Positions 32,676 to 47,300 are shown, counted from the stretch's first letter. The stretch is DNA of 64,000 bases from Rostrohypoxylon terebratum (GCA_022497145.1 MU385855.1:1302001-1366000), one strand, 5' to 3'. The notes: generated by a model not told the origin, from the sequence alone. Made by a program: numbers and translations.

Positions 32676-35600
32676 GTAAAATAAATGATCCTGTCACACC
32701 GCAGGAGGCCGCGGGTACTGGCTCGAGACATTTTCGTTTCTCCCACTCCCCAAAGTGTGAGAATCACCTCACATCGTGATCTCGCCGACTGACTCTCCTG
32801 CAGTTCTCACATAGCTTAAGATAAGGTCATGGCGAATAACCTGCTATCAGTGTTCGGTTTGTAGGGGAGCCCGACGCATATCGTCTCTCCTCCAGACGAG
32901 TTTGGTCCTCACCCCCTCAAGCCATCCTTGCCCGACCTTTCCGGTAAATTGTTACCGTTTTTAAACCCAATAAACCCAATAACACAGCAAGTTCATTGCG
33001 GGATAGAGTAGTAGATGAAAGAATGCGACCACCAATATTCTCACATTATGGACTAAGGATAGGGGTTGAAAACACCCTGGCCGACCGTAGAACTCTGAGA
33101 TGTGTCGCAGGGTGAAGGAATACGACTTCACCCAGCTCCTTTGACTTAATTGTTTCCACGTGGGGATGGGCGGGCGCGTTCTTGAATAGTGTCGCATTCG
33201 CTGTCTCCGTCTTGCCAAGGTGGGTTATAACCGTCGCGGTCTGTGCTGGACTCAGGTTTAGTCTGGGGCTTGTTATTGGGAGGAAGTCCTCACTGTAGTA
33301 ATACCCGTCATCGTGAGGAGGCCATCTTCCAAATCTGCGGCGAGGATATGTTGGAGCTCATTCGCTTTCAAAGGCCGTGGGGTGTATATGACCCAAGTAT
33401 GATTTATACGCCAGATTTCCCCTATAATCTATCCATAATATCATAGATTGTGGCTATACGCCGCTCTATACACAGACCAGTCTCAGTAGCTTGCTGGCCT
33501 CTATATATAAGCAGAATGCATAAAAAAGCAGGGTTTTCGCTATCAGGGGTCTCTCTGGGAGGGGCGGCCATTTCGCAATGATGCTTAATGTATCAAAATA
33601 TGACCTTGAGGATGAACCACCGTGGCATGTAGTCGATATAGCAGACGATTAAATTGATCAGGCTTGATAACTGATTCCGTTGAATGCTGCTCGGGAGCTT
33701 TGCGTTAAACATCAGTGGGTATCTTGAATTATGCATCTCTGAAAATAGACTAGATTATTCGTGCGAAGAGTTCATCTCTATAGATATAACTATTATACCA
33801 ATCCTTCTCTAGGTACCATCTCGTCATCCAATATTTCCACCTCGAGCTTATCTTCACAGTGGAGGATCCATGTGGGTTTTGAAACCCTTCGGTAGACCCT
33901 AGTGATGCTGTTAGTATTGTAGTTTGTCTTTGACCATAGCCTTCATTGCAACGAAATCAATTACAACACTATATTCTGTATTATAGCCTTAGGATTTTCT
34001 TTCTTTAGAATTCTCAGCACCCGGGTCTTCTCTGAGTGATTTCTCCAAGCTTCAAGTTGTGCCTCCCAATATGACTACCCGAAACCACTCTGAGACCATA
34101 CCAGATGACTTAGGTGACTTGAACAGTAAGACGAGTAGTGCCAGTTTTATATCTCTGGATATATGACCTCGGCGGTCGCGTCTTTGTGAATACAGTAGCC
34201 AAATCGCGCGAATTATCTTCCTTAGGACGCCTTTTGCCAGTCCCAACCTAACGAAGTGGCAGAGTGGGTAGGTGTGGCAGCTCATGTTCATCGCGATGAA
34301 CACTCACGAGAACCCGACCAAAGACTTGATAGAACGAAATGAAACTCTACCCAATACTAGTAACAGTATCAATTACCAGGCTAGGGAGAGGGATGCCCAA
34401 CCTCTACTCTCGGATCGGTTTCTGTTCTGAACTGTTGCTGACGTCTCTTACTCGATCAAAGGAAGGGTCAGTAATCGCGGTTGATCAAAACTCAGCTACG
34501 CCGCAAGGAGTAGAGCTCAATTAGTCATATTGATATACATGCTCGAGCTTGACGGGAGCATATAAAACGATCTGTCAGGACCTCGAGCGACTCACCCAGA
34601 CATGAAAAAGATTTTGCGTAGAATCCCACATAAAATACTCCGGGCTTGTCAAGAATACTCCATGCTCATTGTATAACATGACGAGGAAACAGTCAGAGGC
34701 AGAGAACTAACCATCTCACTTCTAAATTAGCCATATTTAATTTTGGCCTGACTCACTTTAGGGACAATTTCACTAATGGATTTAGTAACTGTTCTTGAAT
34801 GAACGTCTCCGTCCAAGACTACGGTGTGTGAAAACAGTACCTATATTACAGCACCAGCCCTGGAGATGGAAGAACCAGAGTGATTCAGATAAAAGCAGGA
34901 GCGGCGATAAGACTGAAGATTGAAAGTTGCTAGAGGCTTTGTATCTATGTTGAAAGTACTAGTGACTGAGAATCTGTTTAGACTGAGTTTACTTCGTGAG
35001 AGACCTGTCGGTAGCTGGTCTTGTCTTCTTCCCTTGTCAAATGGATCGACGTCATACTTTCTAGGTACTAACCTAAGATTGTGTGCCACGACGCAATCCT
35101 AAGAGCAATGAAAAGACTCTATTGTTTCGGAAGGAGCTCTAAGCTACCTCATACCAAGGGGCACGGTGTATATGGGAAATTCTCCTTTGTCTCACTGAGC
35201 CTTAAGGGGTGATGCTATGCCAAGGGACACCCTATCGTGGGAGATCACGGGATCTCCGTAGAAGGCTTGACATTGTGGCGATTTTTTAAGCATTATATCT
35301 TGTGCACGACAAGCTAGTAATTCTTTATATAAATAGAGATACGCCGTCTAGCTGATGGAATGTTTCCATGAGGTCCTAGCTGTCGGCAATTGGAGGCTAT
35401 CAGGCAGCCCGCTATGCGTAATATACCCCAGGGAAATTTTGGTTGCTATAACTCAACTCATCAACGGGAGTCTCTAGATTTGTCGGTTTCTGGTCCTAAA
35501 TCATTGCGAATTAAAGAGAATGCATCTTCTAGGATAACGATTCTTGACAGCCAAGCACCAACGGAGCTTCTGATAGAATCATCGAACCCAAGTCGTCTTT

Positions 35601-36129
35601 AAAAGCACCAATGGAGCCCTCTTATTACAAGCGACCTCTCGCGATGAATATATACGTCGAGTGGAGATCGGCGGTGGCAGTAGAAATCTCGTCTCAGAGA
35701 GACTCGAGCGGCACAAACACCCGCTTTCTAGGTAGGTAATCGTCCCCTATGTCTTCGTTAGCAGATTAAAGCCAGGGGTACAGATGGAAGAAGCAGACGC
35801 GAACTGGATACGAACATCCTAGCTTGAGCCTATATGCCGAGATCATAGTGTAGTTGTTACTGCATCAAGCACGGGTAGCGCGGAAAAAAATCTACGCGAG
35901 TCAGACGCTATAGCATCCCCTATAGTCTAATAGTAGCTTAATAGACAGATAGGTGGATTCTATAGAACATCGCAAGAGCCGTTTATCCAGGAACTTCGGA
36001 CTGCAAATTTCACTACGGCAGTTATGCAGTAGCTAGACCTGTCGCAAGTGTGATTGCGTGTGGGAACTTTGACAACAGGCTGGCCTTCTCTCGCGTTTCC
36101 CCCCTGAATGGAGACAGGAGAGGCCTCAC

Positions 36130-36450
36130 AGACTAGCAATGGATTGTGGATCCGGCCCTATCTACGACCAGCGCATCCGTTGAGCTCTAGTCTTTGACGG
36201 TTCGACCAGTCACACATCATAGTTGGCCTACGTACCAGGACGCGCTCTTGACATCTTAGGTGTTCCACATCAAACAGCTCAATGGCTGTGACCTGGGTAA
36301 CCCAACCATGAACTTTTCATTCACCTTGCTGGAGTTCTAAGTGATAGCCTGCATAACCGTGATACATTCGGACTAGGTATAGTCCGCTACGTTCTACAAG
36401 GGAGCCCCCGTGTCTATCTACCTAATAGCTACGTCCCTAAACCCCTAAAC
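36130..36450 (+). mobile_element. Decayed Ty1/copia retrotransposon fragment (protease to GAG-pre-integrase region)
   Basis: Shifting plus-strand frames give a peptide trail in the order of a copia polyprotein. A WIVDPALSTTSA segment near 36140 resembles the protease WIVDSGAS motif. LAYVPGRALDILGV near 36225 resembles the conserved YVPGL-x-NLLSV segment, and LHNRDTFGLGIVRYVL near 36345 resembles the WHRRFGHLG pre-integrase motif. Frames change and stops intervene, so it cannot be active. I found no LTRs. The call rests on weak motif likeness and needs a profile search. Confidence 0.35.
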
Positions 36451-37119
36451 AGACCGAAAGGGGCTCACTAATGCCGCCCGACAGGACTTTACTCGGTCAC
36501 CCCCGAGAGCGTAGCTACTATATACGTAGTCCTATTGCAATATTATCACTGTCGAAGTATCTAGCGGCTCTATAGTCTATCTGATCTACCCGTCAGTCTT
36601 AGCGAAAGTAGTCAGGCTATCGGTATTTGTCTTGAGGGTATGTAGCTATCCAGATCAACAACTTCGCCGCGGCATCTTCGCATCAGAGGAGAAAAGAAAT
36701 AACGCTATCCCCTTACGAGTGACGTGAATACGAGACCGTCTGACCTCCTATATCGGAACACGGCACGTCACGCCGTGGGCGCGTTACACATGCAAAAGCC
36801 CCGTCGATATGAAAGTTCGATATGTCGCGTAGGAAACACCGAAAGCTAGTATATCGTTGTTCTATTAAGCATTCCCTCGAAGGAACGGACCTGCGTCTGA
36901 AAAGATTACGTAGACGACCAAGCGAGCATCCCCCAGTCTATGCGCGAAGAAGCTGCATGTAATGCGCCCACCGAATGGGCTTACGGCGCCACGGTCAACG
37001 TTTCTGGTCATATTGTCATGAAGTACAGATTGAGACAGGGAAACTGACTCAGATAACTACTGCATAACATGGCACAAACAGCACATCTTACTTAGCTAGG
37101 GGGCTTAGGAATTGATAAT

Positions 37120-37152
37120 GAAGAAAGAAGAAGAAGAAGAAAAAGAAGAAGG
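37120..37152. repeat. (GAA)n-rich microsatellite
   Basis: A purine-only tract of GAA units with a few interruptions. It is not in a coding frame. Confidence 0.7.
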
Positions 37153-40100
37153 GAAATAAGTTTAATTTCCGACGGGGAAGGGAGTTTCTCTTCCCGTTAA
37201 GATGGGTGAGATAGATTCAGACACCGTCTAAGATAGATGCGAGGCATGGAGTAGCATACAGTTCATGTCATGTAGAGGCATTGCGACGCAATGCTGCGCT
37301 ACGTCGGTCACCCCTCATCGTAGGGGTGCCAGCAGCCAGCGGCCAGCGGTCTAGGCTATGACATCGCGCATCACACTACCTACCATCTACCTACCGGTTC
37401 GCCGGTCACGTCCGCAAGAAAAGCGCAGTGTCGCATGCAGCCGGTAGCCAGCGAACAAGCACTGCAAAGCCCGCGAGCGGTAAAGAGGAAACGCAGTAAG
37501 AACGTCGGTCTAGAGTTTCTCGAATTTCGACTCGTCGAGGAGAAAGCAACAAGGCCAGAAGCGACGATTTCCCACGCCGCTTTGTTCACCCGGGGAGACG
37601 CTGTCGGGCAATGCAGGCAACAAAAGTCCAATCAGCGCGTCACATGCCCGGTAGTCGCTGGAAGAAGCGCGGAATGCTACTGTTACTTGGAGCCCGACGG
37701 ACGAAAGGGGTCTTGATTAGCAGAGGTGACAAGCGTAGCAAGAAATATTGAGGCTCTTCGAGGGTCGGCAAAGAGTAAAAAAAAAAAAAAGCCTGTCTAC
37801 CTGAAAGTTGCCTAGGCACCTAGCTACGCTCAGATCCATGGATGCCCATCTCCCTCCCGTCTACTTAGTTAGGTGGTTAGGTATGTACGTCGGGAGAGGG
37901 GGGGGGGGCTTGCTTGATTGAAGGAGCCGCCGCGCATGGCATCCCCCGACTATCTGCAAGACATCGAGGGCGCCTCGGGTTGGTTGAAGCTGGTGGTAGC
38001 GATACCGTTCGCAGTACAGTTACAGTGAAATGAGGTCGGCGATATCATATTACATACTTGGTAGGTACGTGGTCCCAAAAGTTCCACCAGTTCTAAGGGT
38101 ACAGTTCCACGAATGGACGAATGGACGAATGAGGATGCGTCATCTAGGTTCTTTTTCCCCATCCCGTCGAGCTAGACGACGGCCCCAATTCGGTTATTAT
38201 TGTTGACAATGCTGCTGAACTGTCTTCCCGTCTGGTCCATCTCGATTAATGCGTCGCCCGCGCAGAGCCGGGACGGATATATAGTGGATAGAGTTGTATA
38301 GAGGAATAAAATGCGCTATAGCGGAGCGCGGGGCGGTGAGGTAGCTCAGAATCCGGTAAAGATCGACGTTCAATACGACGCTGAAGGCTGCTGAAAAGCT
38401 GCTGCCAAGCGTTGATCTCGCTCCTGCATGTAGACCATGTAGACCATGTAGACCATAGGCCATGTATTTACGTACGTACGTACCTAGACACCAATTTCAG
38501 ACCGGGGGAGGGGGGGGAGAAACATCGGCGGACGGTGATGACCCTGTCACTTGAGGCTCAAAACACGTGTTACGGGGGGCCGCCAGTCGACTGTTTATGA
38601 CCCTTAATGGTCTTAATGATCTTAATGGTCTCAATAGTCTTAGTGACCTCTAATAACATCGCTCTCATCTACCTACCTGGTAGGTAATCACCCACTGGTC
38701 CGAGATGGTGATGGGTCCACGGCGATGGTTGGAGGATTTACGGGTTGGAAAAAGTCAGACTGGACTCACCCCTGAAACGCCCTTGGCGAACAGCTTCAAT
38801 ACCATGGTATGGTATGATATTGATATTGAAGCAAAGGCCTGTCAAGTTGCCGTAGCGTGAACCAAATCCGAGAATCTCCACAGTTGTTGTCGACTGTATC
38901 GCCACAACCATAGCGTGGATAGATCGAGGTGTGTGGGGATGATTTTTTTAAGGGACCTCGGCGATGGTTTTTAAGGCCGATATTACTGGAAGATACCCTG
39001 TACATAGTATTCGGGACCTAATTTGGGAGGGACATAGTGTATTATTTGCTCCTCTCTCACTACAACACACTGACCACATTACACTACACGCCAGCCACGC
39101 CGCATTCGATCCCCAAACTGCGTATACACGGTAGGTCAGACGCGGAGTAGATCTTGCGTCGGCGATCTATATGTCTGACTTTTAAGGTTGACGGAATGTT
39201 GCATCATAAGTTGATACCGAGGACTATGTAAAGATGAGATGAATGTAACTACTAGGTAGGTAATAGGTATACTATATAATGTACATACGGTGCGGAGTTT
39301 AAAGAAAGAGGTTAGAGGCTTAGAGCGATGTTATCCATAGTATACCTATACTATTACATATGTTTACCTACCTAATACCTATGATATATATATGTTTTAG
39401 ATGCTAGCCTCTCACAGCACGTGTCAGAAGTCCCTCTTTTACTAATTGGGCCGACAAAGCAACTCAAGTTAAGCATGGTTGTCCTCGCTATAATGACGGG
39501 CGCTGCGGTATAGCAGTGTACTAAGTGTGCTATGGATGTATCAGGTAAAGGCGAAGCCCGTTGAAACTGGAGAATGCCAAGCCCGCAGGTCCACTATGAA
39601 AAGAAACAAAGAAAAACGCCTAAACTAACAAAGCAACTAAATTATAGAAGCCATAGTCTTTCGCCCTACTTGTGTGTAGATGCTGCGTACCTAGAATCCT
39701 AGATAGGTACATACTATTATCCAGGGGAACAGACTCCCCACAAAGGTAAAAAAGACTAAGAACTAATACAGGAGGGGAATTGTTAGGCGCGTAGAGTATC
39801 ATCAAGCGGCAGCTAAGACGGGGCGGCGCGCGGAAACCAACTAGTCGGGTCAACCACTATCATACCCATCAACCCTGAAGGGCGGAATTAGCTGTTAAGA
39901 ATGAGTAAACGATCTCTGGAACGCGAAGGAATGCCATGCCATCGTTCACATGGGAAGCCCACATCCTAAGATGGACCATCACATCGTGAATCTCTTGGTT
40001 CTTCGGGTCTACTACACCGTCAACCTCGGCAACCCACAAACCCACACATTCCCACACATGTCCACATACGCCCACAAATGCCCACATAGTCTACCTATCG

Positions 40101-40498
40101 TCGTAGTAAGCCATCCATGGCTATAACTGTCACGTCACTGCCTGCTGCCCGGGGCCCGTCGGAATCCGTCATAGTGTTAGCTGTCGCATACGTCTTAGCA
40201 GAAAAGTGGTATCGGGATTACCATTCGTCTGAAAGTTGCAGTCAGAAGATTAAGGATATATTAAGGGCTGTCAAAAGTGTAGAGTTACCGCTTTTAGACA
40301 CTCCCGTGCCTTTACTACTATTAGTTCTTGAGGCTTCGATCATCGATCCGGACTGCTGGGACTCCCATGGGTCCCTTGAGCTCGTGGCTGATCTTAGCAT
40401 CCGTCATCTACGGCACCTACTATACCTAGTCACTATACCTAACTTTATTGACGACCATAACCGTCTTGGGGCATTGCATAATAGCACATAGTTGCATA

Positions 40499-40518
40499 GG
40501 TACCTAGGTCCTAGGTGC
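40499..40518. repeat. CCTAGG/GTACC palindromic motif
   Basis: GGTACCTAGGTCCTAGGTGC, the same core as the copies at 29351 and 29591. Confidence 0.7.
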
Positions 40519-40722
40519 CTTGACGTGCATTCATCACGCGTTTATCATACAGTTAATCCCACTAATAGTAAGAGCTTTGCGATCATAATGAAACTAAACC
40601 TGCCACCATGCCGAGATTCAATACTTACCTACCTAGTTACCCGCGTTCTTAGCCGTCCTATTCATGACACATATGTTCCGTTGCCGATTTATTAGCTGGA
40701 AATCCATGTGTCTACATCTAGG

Positions 40723-40761
<39 letters not shown>

Positions 40762-40762
40762 A
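40723..40762. repeat. (TATC)10 microsatellite
   Basis: About ten near-perfect tandem copies of the tetranucleotide TATC in intergenic DNA, flanked on the left by TAGG. Confidence 0.9.
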
Positions 40763-42116
40763 TAGGGTATATAACATTTCGGCATCTGGCTTGCGTTCTT
40801 CGGGGGTCTGGTCGAACAAACCCGCAAGGTGCCAGACACCAATTCCTGCGGAACGGAGGTATAGCGTGTGAGCCGGACTCCGTATATCCATGTATATTGA
40901 ACTCACGGACTTTCTGTGCATTTGGAATAAACCTATTAGTTACCTAGGACCTAGGTACTAGGTAGATTTTAGACCGTATAGTTTGAGACATTCGTAGTGT
41001 ATTCTTCATGGGAATCACCGCCATCACCTACTACGTATGTAGATGGTTAAGGGGACTTACGGGGAGAGCCATTTCGGAGTTTGGCCTGTGTCTGCCGATC
41101 TCGATTCTGACGGCAAGCAACTTTGGAGGTTTGTTGTCTGTCGTCAAACGCGCTTCCCTGCCTACATGGCTAGGTACCTATGCATTGCTCCTCATTGAGA
41201 TGACATGTCGGATTTGCCCCGTAGTCCAAGCCTGACCTTGTCCTGAACTAGTCGAATTTCGGCTGTGATTAATGATGATGTGTCTGGGTCCGCGCGTACG
41301 AGACCTTGTCACTACATAATAGTACTATGTAGTACTCTCTCACACTAATAGTATCCTCTTATTCGGTACATACGGAACTAGAAGGTCGGGAACTCTATCT
41401 CAGGCACGATCTATACACCAAGGATTAAGCTACTATTGCAAACCCATATCGCTTTGTTAGCTGCTGAAAATATCATCAACCTGCTGGCCACGTATGAGGC
41501 TCGCCTCTTGATCAGAGAGCATTGATAATTCCTTAATCTAGTATGACCTACACAGTAGTAATGTCCAATCTGACATCAACGGGTCTGCTGCCAATGGTAT
41601 CGGTGAGACGGTCTAGATTTTGGGCGATCATTTTCCCAAGCCCATGGCACTGTAATCGACCTGGCGGGTCGCTTACAGCTGTCTATTCGGGTTCTGAGGA
41701 AGACATGAAATATGCATGCATAATTGTCCTTAATTCTTACTACATAAAGCGATGGTATAATAAAACCACAGAATTCATAGTACGAATTATTATATCATAT
41801 TAATAACCTGATTGGCGTATGAGGGATAAGGGGGGAAAAAAAAGGGGGGGGGCATCCGATTACTGCGCGAGCCTCGGTTTCCGAATCGTACTATGTAGAA
41901 GCGAGATTCGCGAGCAATTGAAATATGGGACTTCTGATCTTCGTGACGGTAATTGTTGTGTTGGATCGTGTTTTCTACCGCATCGGTTCTATACGAAATA
42001 CGAGACCGGGAGGGGGGGCTGGGATTCCTGGACATTCTGACTTGGTTTCGTGTCTCCCAATTGCGGGGGATTTGCATCGGCAGGGTACTGTATGAGGCTC
42101 ATAAGATAGGTACCTA

Positions 42117-42404
42117 CGAAGGTCGCGGCCAAAAGTCTTGCACATGAGCTAGACCTTGACTGGTCTGTGCGCGCTTACGTAACCAGCTGCGGGACACTGT
42201 ATTAATTTCTAAGGTCAGGCCTTTCAGCGCTTTACTCACTATAATCTAGTGGATAAAGCTGCTGGAACTTAGTGGGTATTCGGTTAGTCTAGTTGATTGA
42301 GCCACTGAAACCAGTAGTCACAGTAAATAGTCTTTTCAATTCATACGGTAGTCTCCACTTTTAGCCACTTGTAAGATGTGCAAGACTTTTGGCCGCGACC
42401 TTCG
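42117..42404. mobile_element. 288-bp miniature inverted-repeat transposable element with TA target duplication
   Basis: A perfect 29-bp terminal inverted repeat lies at 42117-42145 and, reversed, at 42376-42404. It begins CGAAGGTCGCGGCCAAAAG and each end abuts a TA dinucleotide (42115-42116 and 42405-42406). A TA target duplication is the hallmark of the Tc1/mariner (IS630) superfamily. The 230-bp interior has no coding frame for a transposase, so this is a non-autonomous element that would need a transposase supplied in trans. The perfect match of the two ends suggests recent insertion. Related copies elsewhere in the genome are expected but cannot be seen from this window. Confidence 0.88.
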
Positions 42405-44294
42405 TACGTACAAGCCTCTCCTTCGCCAGGTCAGTGACTACTATAAGTACATAGTACTATTAGCAAGGTAGTATGGATAGTATGGATATGTGCCAAACCG
42501 ATACTGTGTCTCATCCAATATGCGTCGATATACTACCAAGGTCCTATGTATCAAGATGCATTGGCGGACGGGTGCTTAGCATTCGAGTACTATTAACTTA
42601 TTAAGGCAGATACTGATAGGTACCTATGTAGGTACCTAGGCTTGGACGTGCTTGATGTACAATACTATGTAGAAACGCAGCACACGGTCCGGGAAGTGAT
42701 CCATGGTAAATTTTGGTAAGGGAGATCGGGTAGGGCTACCGCTGTTACCGACTGCTCGGAAACATGGCGTTCCGGTCATCTCTTATTATGTAGATTAGCT
42801 TTTGGTGAACGTGGACTGGCCCATCAATGACGATTCTGACAGGTAAGAAGCTTGGCGAAGAAACCGTCCGAATTGGCAAGCTTGGGCTTGACATAATAGT
42901 GCACATACATAGTAGTGCACATAATCACCTATATCTTGTGAAGATCCTTATGTTGGCAACTGATTCCATGAATCCGGTCCCGGGAGGGAGAGGGGGTGTG
43001 TTTGGGGTTGTTAGAATTTCCATGCATCCTTCTAGATCTACTGAACGCCGTTTTTGTCTCTCCCAGGTTTGTTGATTCACTAACGGAATATGGTTGGCTG
43101 CCTCGTCGGGCATCTCTGTGGACTCCAGGTCGCCGACGCAACTAAAACGACGGGGGTCGGCAATGATTGGCGTCCAGATGTAATACAAAGTCCCATGCCA
43201 ATTTACCGGTACATGTAGTATTTATTAGCGGATCCTTGAGGCTTGCACAGATACCATGGATCCCGTAAATACCTAGGTCCTAGTTAGCCTCTTCACTATA
43301 GTTAGTGTAGCTATACCCGGTAAGAATTGTATTATACTGTAAGTATTGTAGGTACTGTAGGTATCTTATAATCTTAGAAGTTACCTACTATGGTACGAAG
43401 TACTGTAGTACACTACTTAGAACCACCAAGATCCACCTTGTATCTTGTTGATCTAGCGCATATTTCTCTGGATCAGGTTACTTACCATCCGTTGTGGATA
43501 GTTGGTAACGAAAGGGTCGTTGTTATTGGTACAATGTAGTATGTACGAAGGATGTGTGTAATACTACTAGGTAGTGTAGGTGTATAGTAACTAGTTAATG
43601 TATTGTATGAATATACATCCGATGGCCTGGAGGATCCGCAGGTACCGCAAGGCAGCGTGCCTTATTCCGTCGTTACATTTTGTGTCATCCCGTTAAGATA
43701 GCGTTGCAATCCCAACTTTGAGGTGGCCTTGTTTCATCTTAACTGCAAGTGAGATCATCGTAGGCCTGATCTATGTTTTTGGATTGGATTGCGTTTAAAA
43801 AAAAGAAAAAGAAAAAAAAGCTGTCAATACCTATGTAATAGTAGAAGCTCTGGTCCTTTTTTTAATAAGACTTTGCTCTCTCAATGATACCCTTTTCGTG
43901 GCCTAGAAAGGTGTGTAAGAGGACGTTACGCGCTTAAGGGGTCGAGACTCAAACCTTAAAACTCAAGACTCAAGACTCAAGACTCATGGCTATGCTAACC
44001 TCTGCAAGGTACGCGCGCGTTGTCGCATGGCTTGGGAATGGCTTGAGGCTAGTCCGTTAGAGTGCGCGTCCGCATAATATCCATGAATACCTATTAATGC
44101 TTCCTGACGGTGGCGCTCACTCTCGTCTTGGGCGGCTTGCGCGACTAGGAGAGTCTGGATGGAGCGGGATGTAGACTAATACCTGACTACCTAAGGTCCT
44201 AAGTAAGTAGTCAAGGTTAAGATGTCTTTCTGGAGGTTGGACCCATAATGTTTCACCCAACTACATAGGGTATGCAGGGTCCCTCACTGCAAAG

Positions 44295-44314
44295 TAGGAC
44301 CTAGGACCTAGGTA
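44295..44314. repeat. CCTAGG/GTACC palindromic motif
   Basis: GTAGGACCTAGGACCTAGGT followed by AC; same family in inverted orientation. Confidence 0.7.
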
Positions 44315-47300
44315 CAATGGTATATACCGAAAAATGACCTTTGTTCGTATGCGGAATCTGTTCCGAGACAGGTACTGAAATGTCTTTGCCTCTGTCCGTG
44401 TGGTCAATTGATAGCAGGGGACGAGTTGGAAGCCGGTAACAAGATGTGGTTGCGCGGTTGCGAAGTTCTACATAGTAGTACATACTATGCATACTATGTA
44501 GTAACTTAGTAAGGCTGTTGAATGTTCATACTTCGTAGGTCTGTATGTGCTGATGTGGTATATTGTGGGTTTGGGATCCTTCAACTCATCTCCGATCCTC
44601 CGCCGTGTGCTGTGCTCTGGCATACTTAGCTGGCGTATGGATTACCTAGGTCCTACCTACTATGTATAGTATTAGCCTGATTATGTGAACATACTATGTA
44701 TATGCCTAGTCTCTCAATATTGTCAACGCGTGAAGTCAACTACACTACACAAGGTTGACTGCTGGATCCGTCGTTGGGTCCATCTCGGATTCTCGGATCT
44801 GCCTCGTGTACATAGTACAACGTAGTAAGTTGTAAATCCTTAGTTAGTCCCGGGGGACGGGCCTTAGGTTCAACGGCCGGGAGGAGGCATTCCGAACTAT
44901 TGAACTATTGAAGTGTACCGTATTGATACTAGTAGTAGTACCATCATAGTAGGATGAGGTTCACAAAGTCATCGAGGTTTGTTAATAGTAGTAGTAGTAG
45001 TACAACTTGCAAGCCCTACCGCAGTGTGGATGCGGGCTTCTGGGGAAAGACACTTGCATGGTTTCAAGCCATTCTGGGACATATTCTAGGCGCCAAACCC
45101 TTCTTGAACAAATCTCGTCTAAATTTTCCACATTCGACCAAGCGCGGACCCTCCCATCCAACCAGCCAACCTCACGTCGACGATCAGTGTTGTCGTTTTA
45201 TGTAATAATACAGAGGTCCTTCGGTATTTGTGCTCGCAGATATCAGATTATAATTCCGCCCGTCTTTCGTCTTCCGTCTTCCGTCTTCTGCGAAGGATGT
45301 ACATTGGTGAGCGGGGCGGGGCGGAGTTGGAACCGTTGCCCGCAGCATTACATCGTGACGGGTTGCATTTCGTGCAATTTCTGTGTACGATGTACTACGT
45401 CGTAAGTTGAATGTGAGTTGGATGTAGTATAGGTATGTAAATAGATGTAAATGGATAATGCAAAGTACTATTACTACCAGATCAAACAAGATGGATAAAA
45501 AAGAAAACATTTATAAGCCTCAACTAACGCATACTATGTACATCCACAGTAGCGTAACTTAAACTCAATGACACCTATTAATGGATATGTACTGCCAGAC
45601 TGCTAAGTGAATCTGTATTGGAGCTAGCCGTAATGAGTACTATTCACTTAGTCTCTACGTACATAATAGTAGTATACATACTACTATTACTAGATTAGTA
45701 TGTGGTAGTACGTTAAACTGAGGTTTCGGCTACGCCGCCTTGGCAACTCTATTTGCTGTCGGGACAGCGCTAACTCAATTGATTTACCTCCACCGCATAC
45801 AAGCAGACAAGTTACATCATGAATAGGTATGTATTTACTTAGCCCGTAGTGTGCGATTAAAGTGTGTAATTAATTTTCACCTTTGGTTCTAAATGTCATT
45901 TCAATTTCCAAACACTCATAAGAAATAAGTTTTCTCATGCCCTACGTGGCAATGGCCGGATGCTTACAGGCCGCGGGTACGACGGGGTCGTAAGAACCTT
46001 CGATCGAAGCATTAGAAACAATGCTCCTTGCTTACTTGGCTATATTCCGCCACGTGCTATAGACGTACATACACAGCAGTACATACTACATACTACATAC
46101 TAGTAGTAACCTTAGAGAAATGGGTAGGCAGGTAGGTCATCTCTTACCATCCACAAAAGGTTGGAATAGCTATTTTAAACCATATGGTGAGTGTACAGTG
46201 CTTGTACGACGGCATTCTTAACTTCCGTTAGTTGGTCCCGAACAACGGGAATGCCTCGCCATTGGACGAATCCCTCATTAATACATGAGATAATTACATG
46301 GATACCTGAGCCCCCTGTTGCCAAAGGCCAGAGGTTATGATTACGATCAAGGGTCGGCATCTTAAGACGATCAGCCCTATGCGCCAGGACTACGGTAAAC
46401 TTTAAGACCTATTCTACTAATGTCTATTAGTGCTCATGGGCTTTTGCAAATCCTAGATGAAACAAGTAATTAATAGTAGTATAAGAAAAACAACTCTTAT
46501 AATACCTGACCACGAGGCCAAAGGGGGGGAAAATCATTAAAAAAGCATACCGCTATATTCTTGGGGACGTCTTCCACGCGTTCGATGACCAGGTACCTAG
46601 GTCCCAGGTAGGTATGCAGGTATGTAACGATAATGCATTGATTTTTGGACCTCGATTCTTCCAATGAATTGGAACACTGCTGACATCCGTAACGGGCAGA
46701 ATTTGTTGCCATCGCCTCCGTATTATTACTTGGCCGGCCGAGTGTCCTGGATCACCCGTTTGTCTCGCGAAGGATTTCTAGCAGGGATATCTGCGAATTA
46801 CAGGGTTGGATTTGCAGGGACGGATCGAATCCTTCTGATCTAGGGCTTACATATTTTCCCCTGGTTCGGGGGGATAAATATGCCGTCGAACATTCCATAC
46901 CATGTGGAAGTCAGGGATGTTGGGCGCTCGGCCCCCATCTTTCTCCAACTTCCTGCAGAGATGGCGAAACAGGCTCTCCTATCTCCCGCAGCGCGATGTT
47001 ACTAGCTCACAAAACTGGTAGAACCAATCATTTTACCTTTTCACTACTTTCCACATCTTTTCTTTTGAATGAAACCCGAGCATTGATGTGTTGGCATGGC
47101 GAAGGCGCGTACGTCAATACGGTACAATGGCGCAAGAGGTTGCAGCCACTTAATCAATTGCAAGATTATTGGGCGTACGCAGAGTCATCTCTTACTTTAT
47201 TGGGAAGATGCATAGAACATTCCATTTTGATTCCTCTGGGAGTCTGGGAGTCTGGGTACCTAAGTCATGCCAAGACATGCAGGTTCCTAATCCTCACGTT

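Noticed and set aside
40020..40095. CCCACA-type repeats that might suggest a CRISPR or minisatellite
   Set aside because: Units are irregular in length and sequence, there are no spacers, and the genome is eukaryotic.
40117..40491. 124-aa open frame starting with ATG in the gene-free block
   Set aside because: Hydrophobic, no recognisable family, no spliceable continuation on either side; chance cannot be excluded.
45007..45405. 132-aa open frame in the gene-free block
   Set aside because: Composition looks random, with no domain or motif, and it overlaps an equally long antisense frame.
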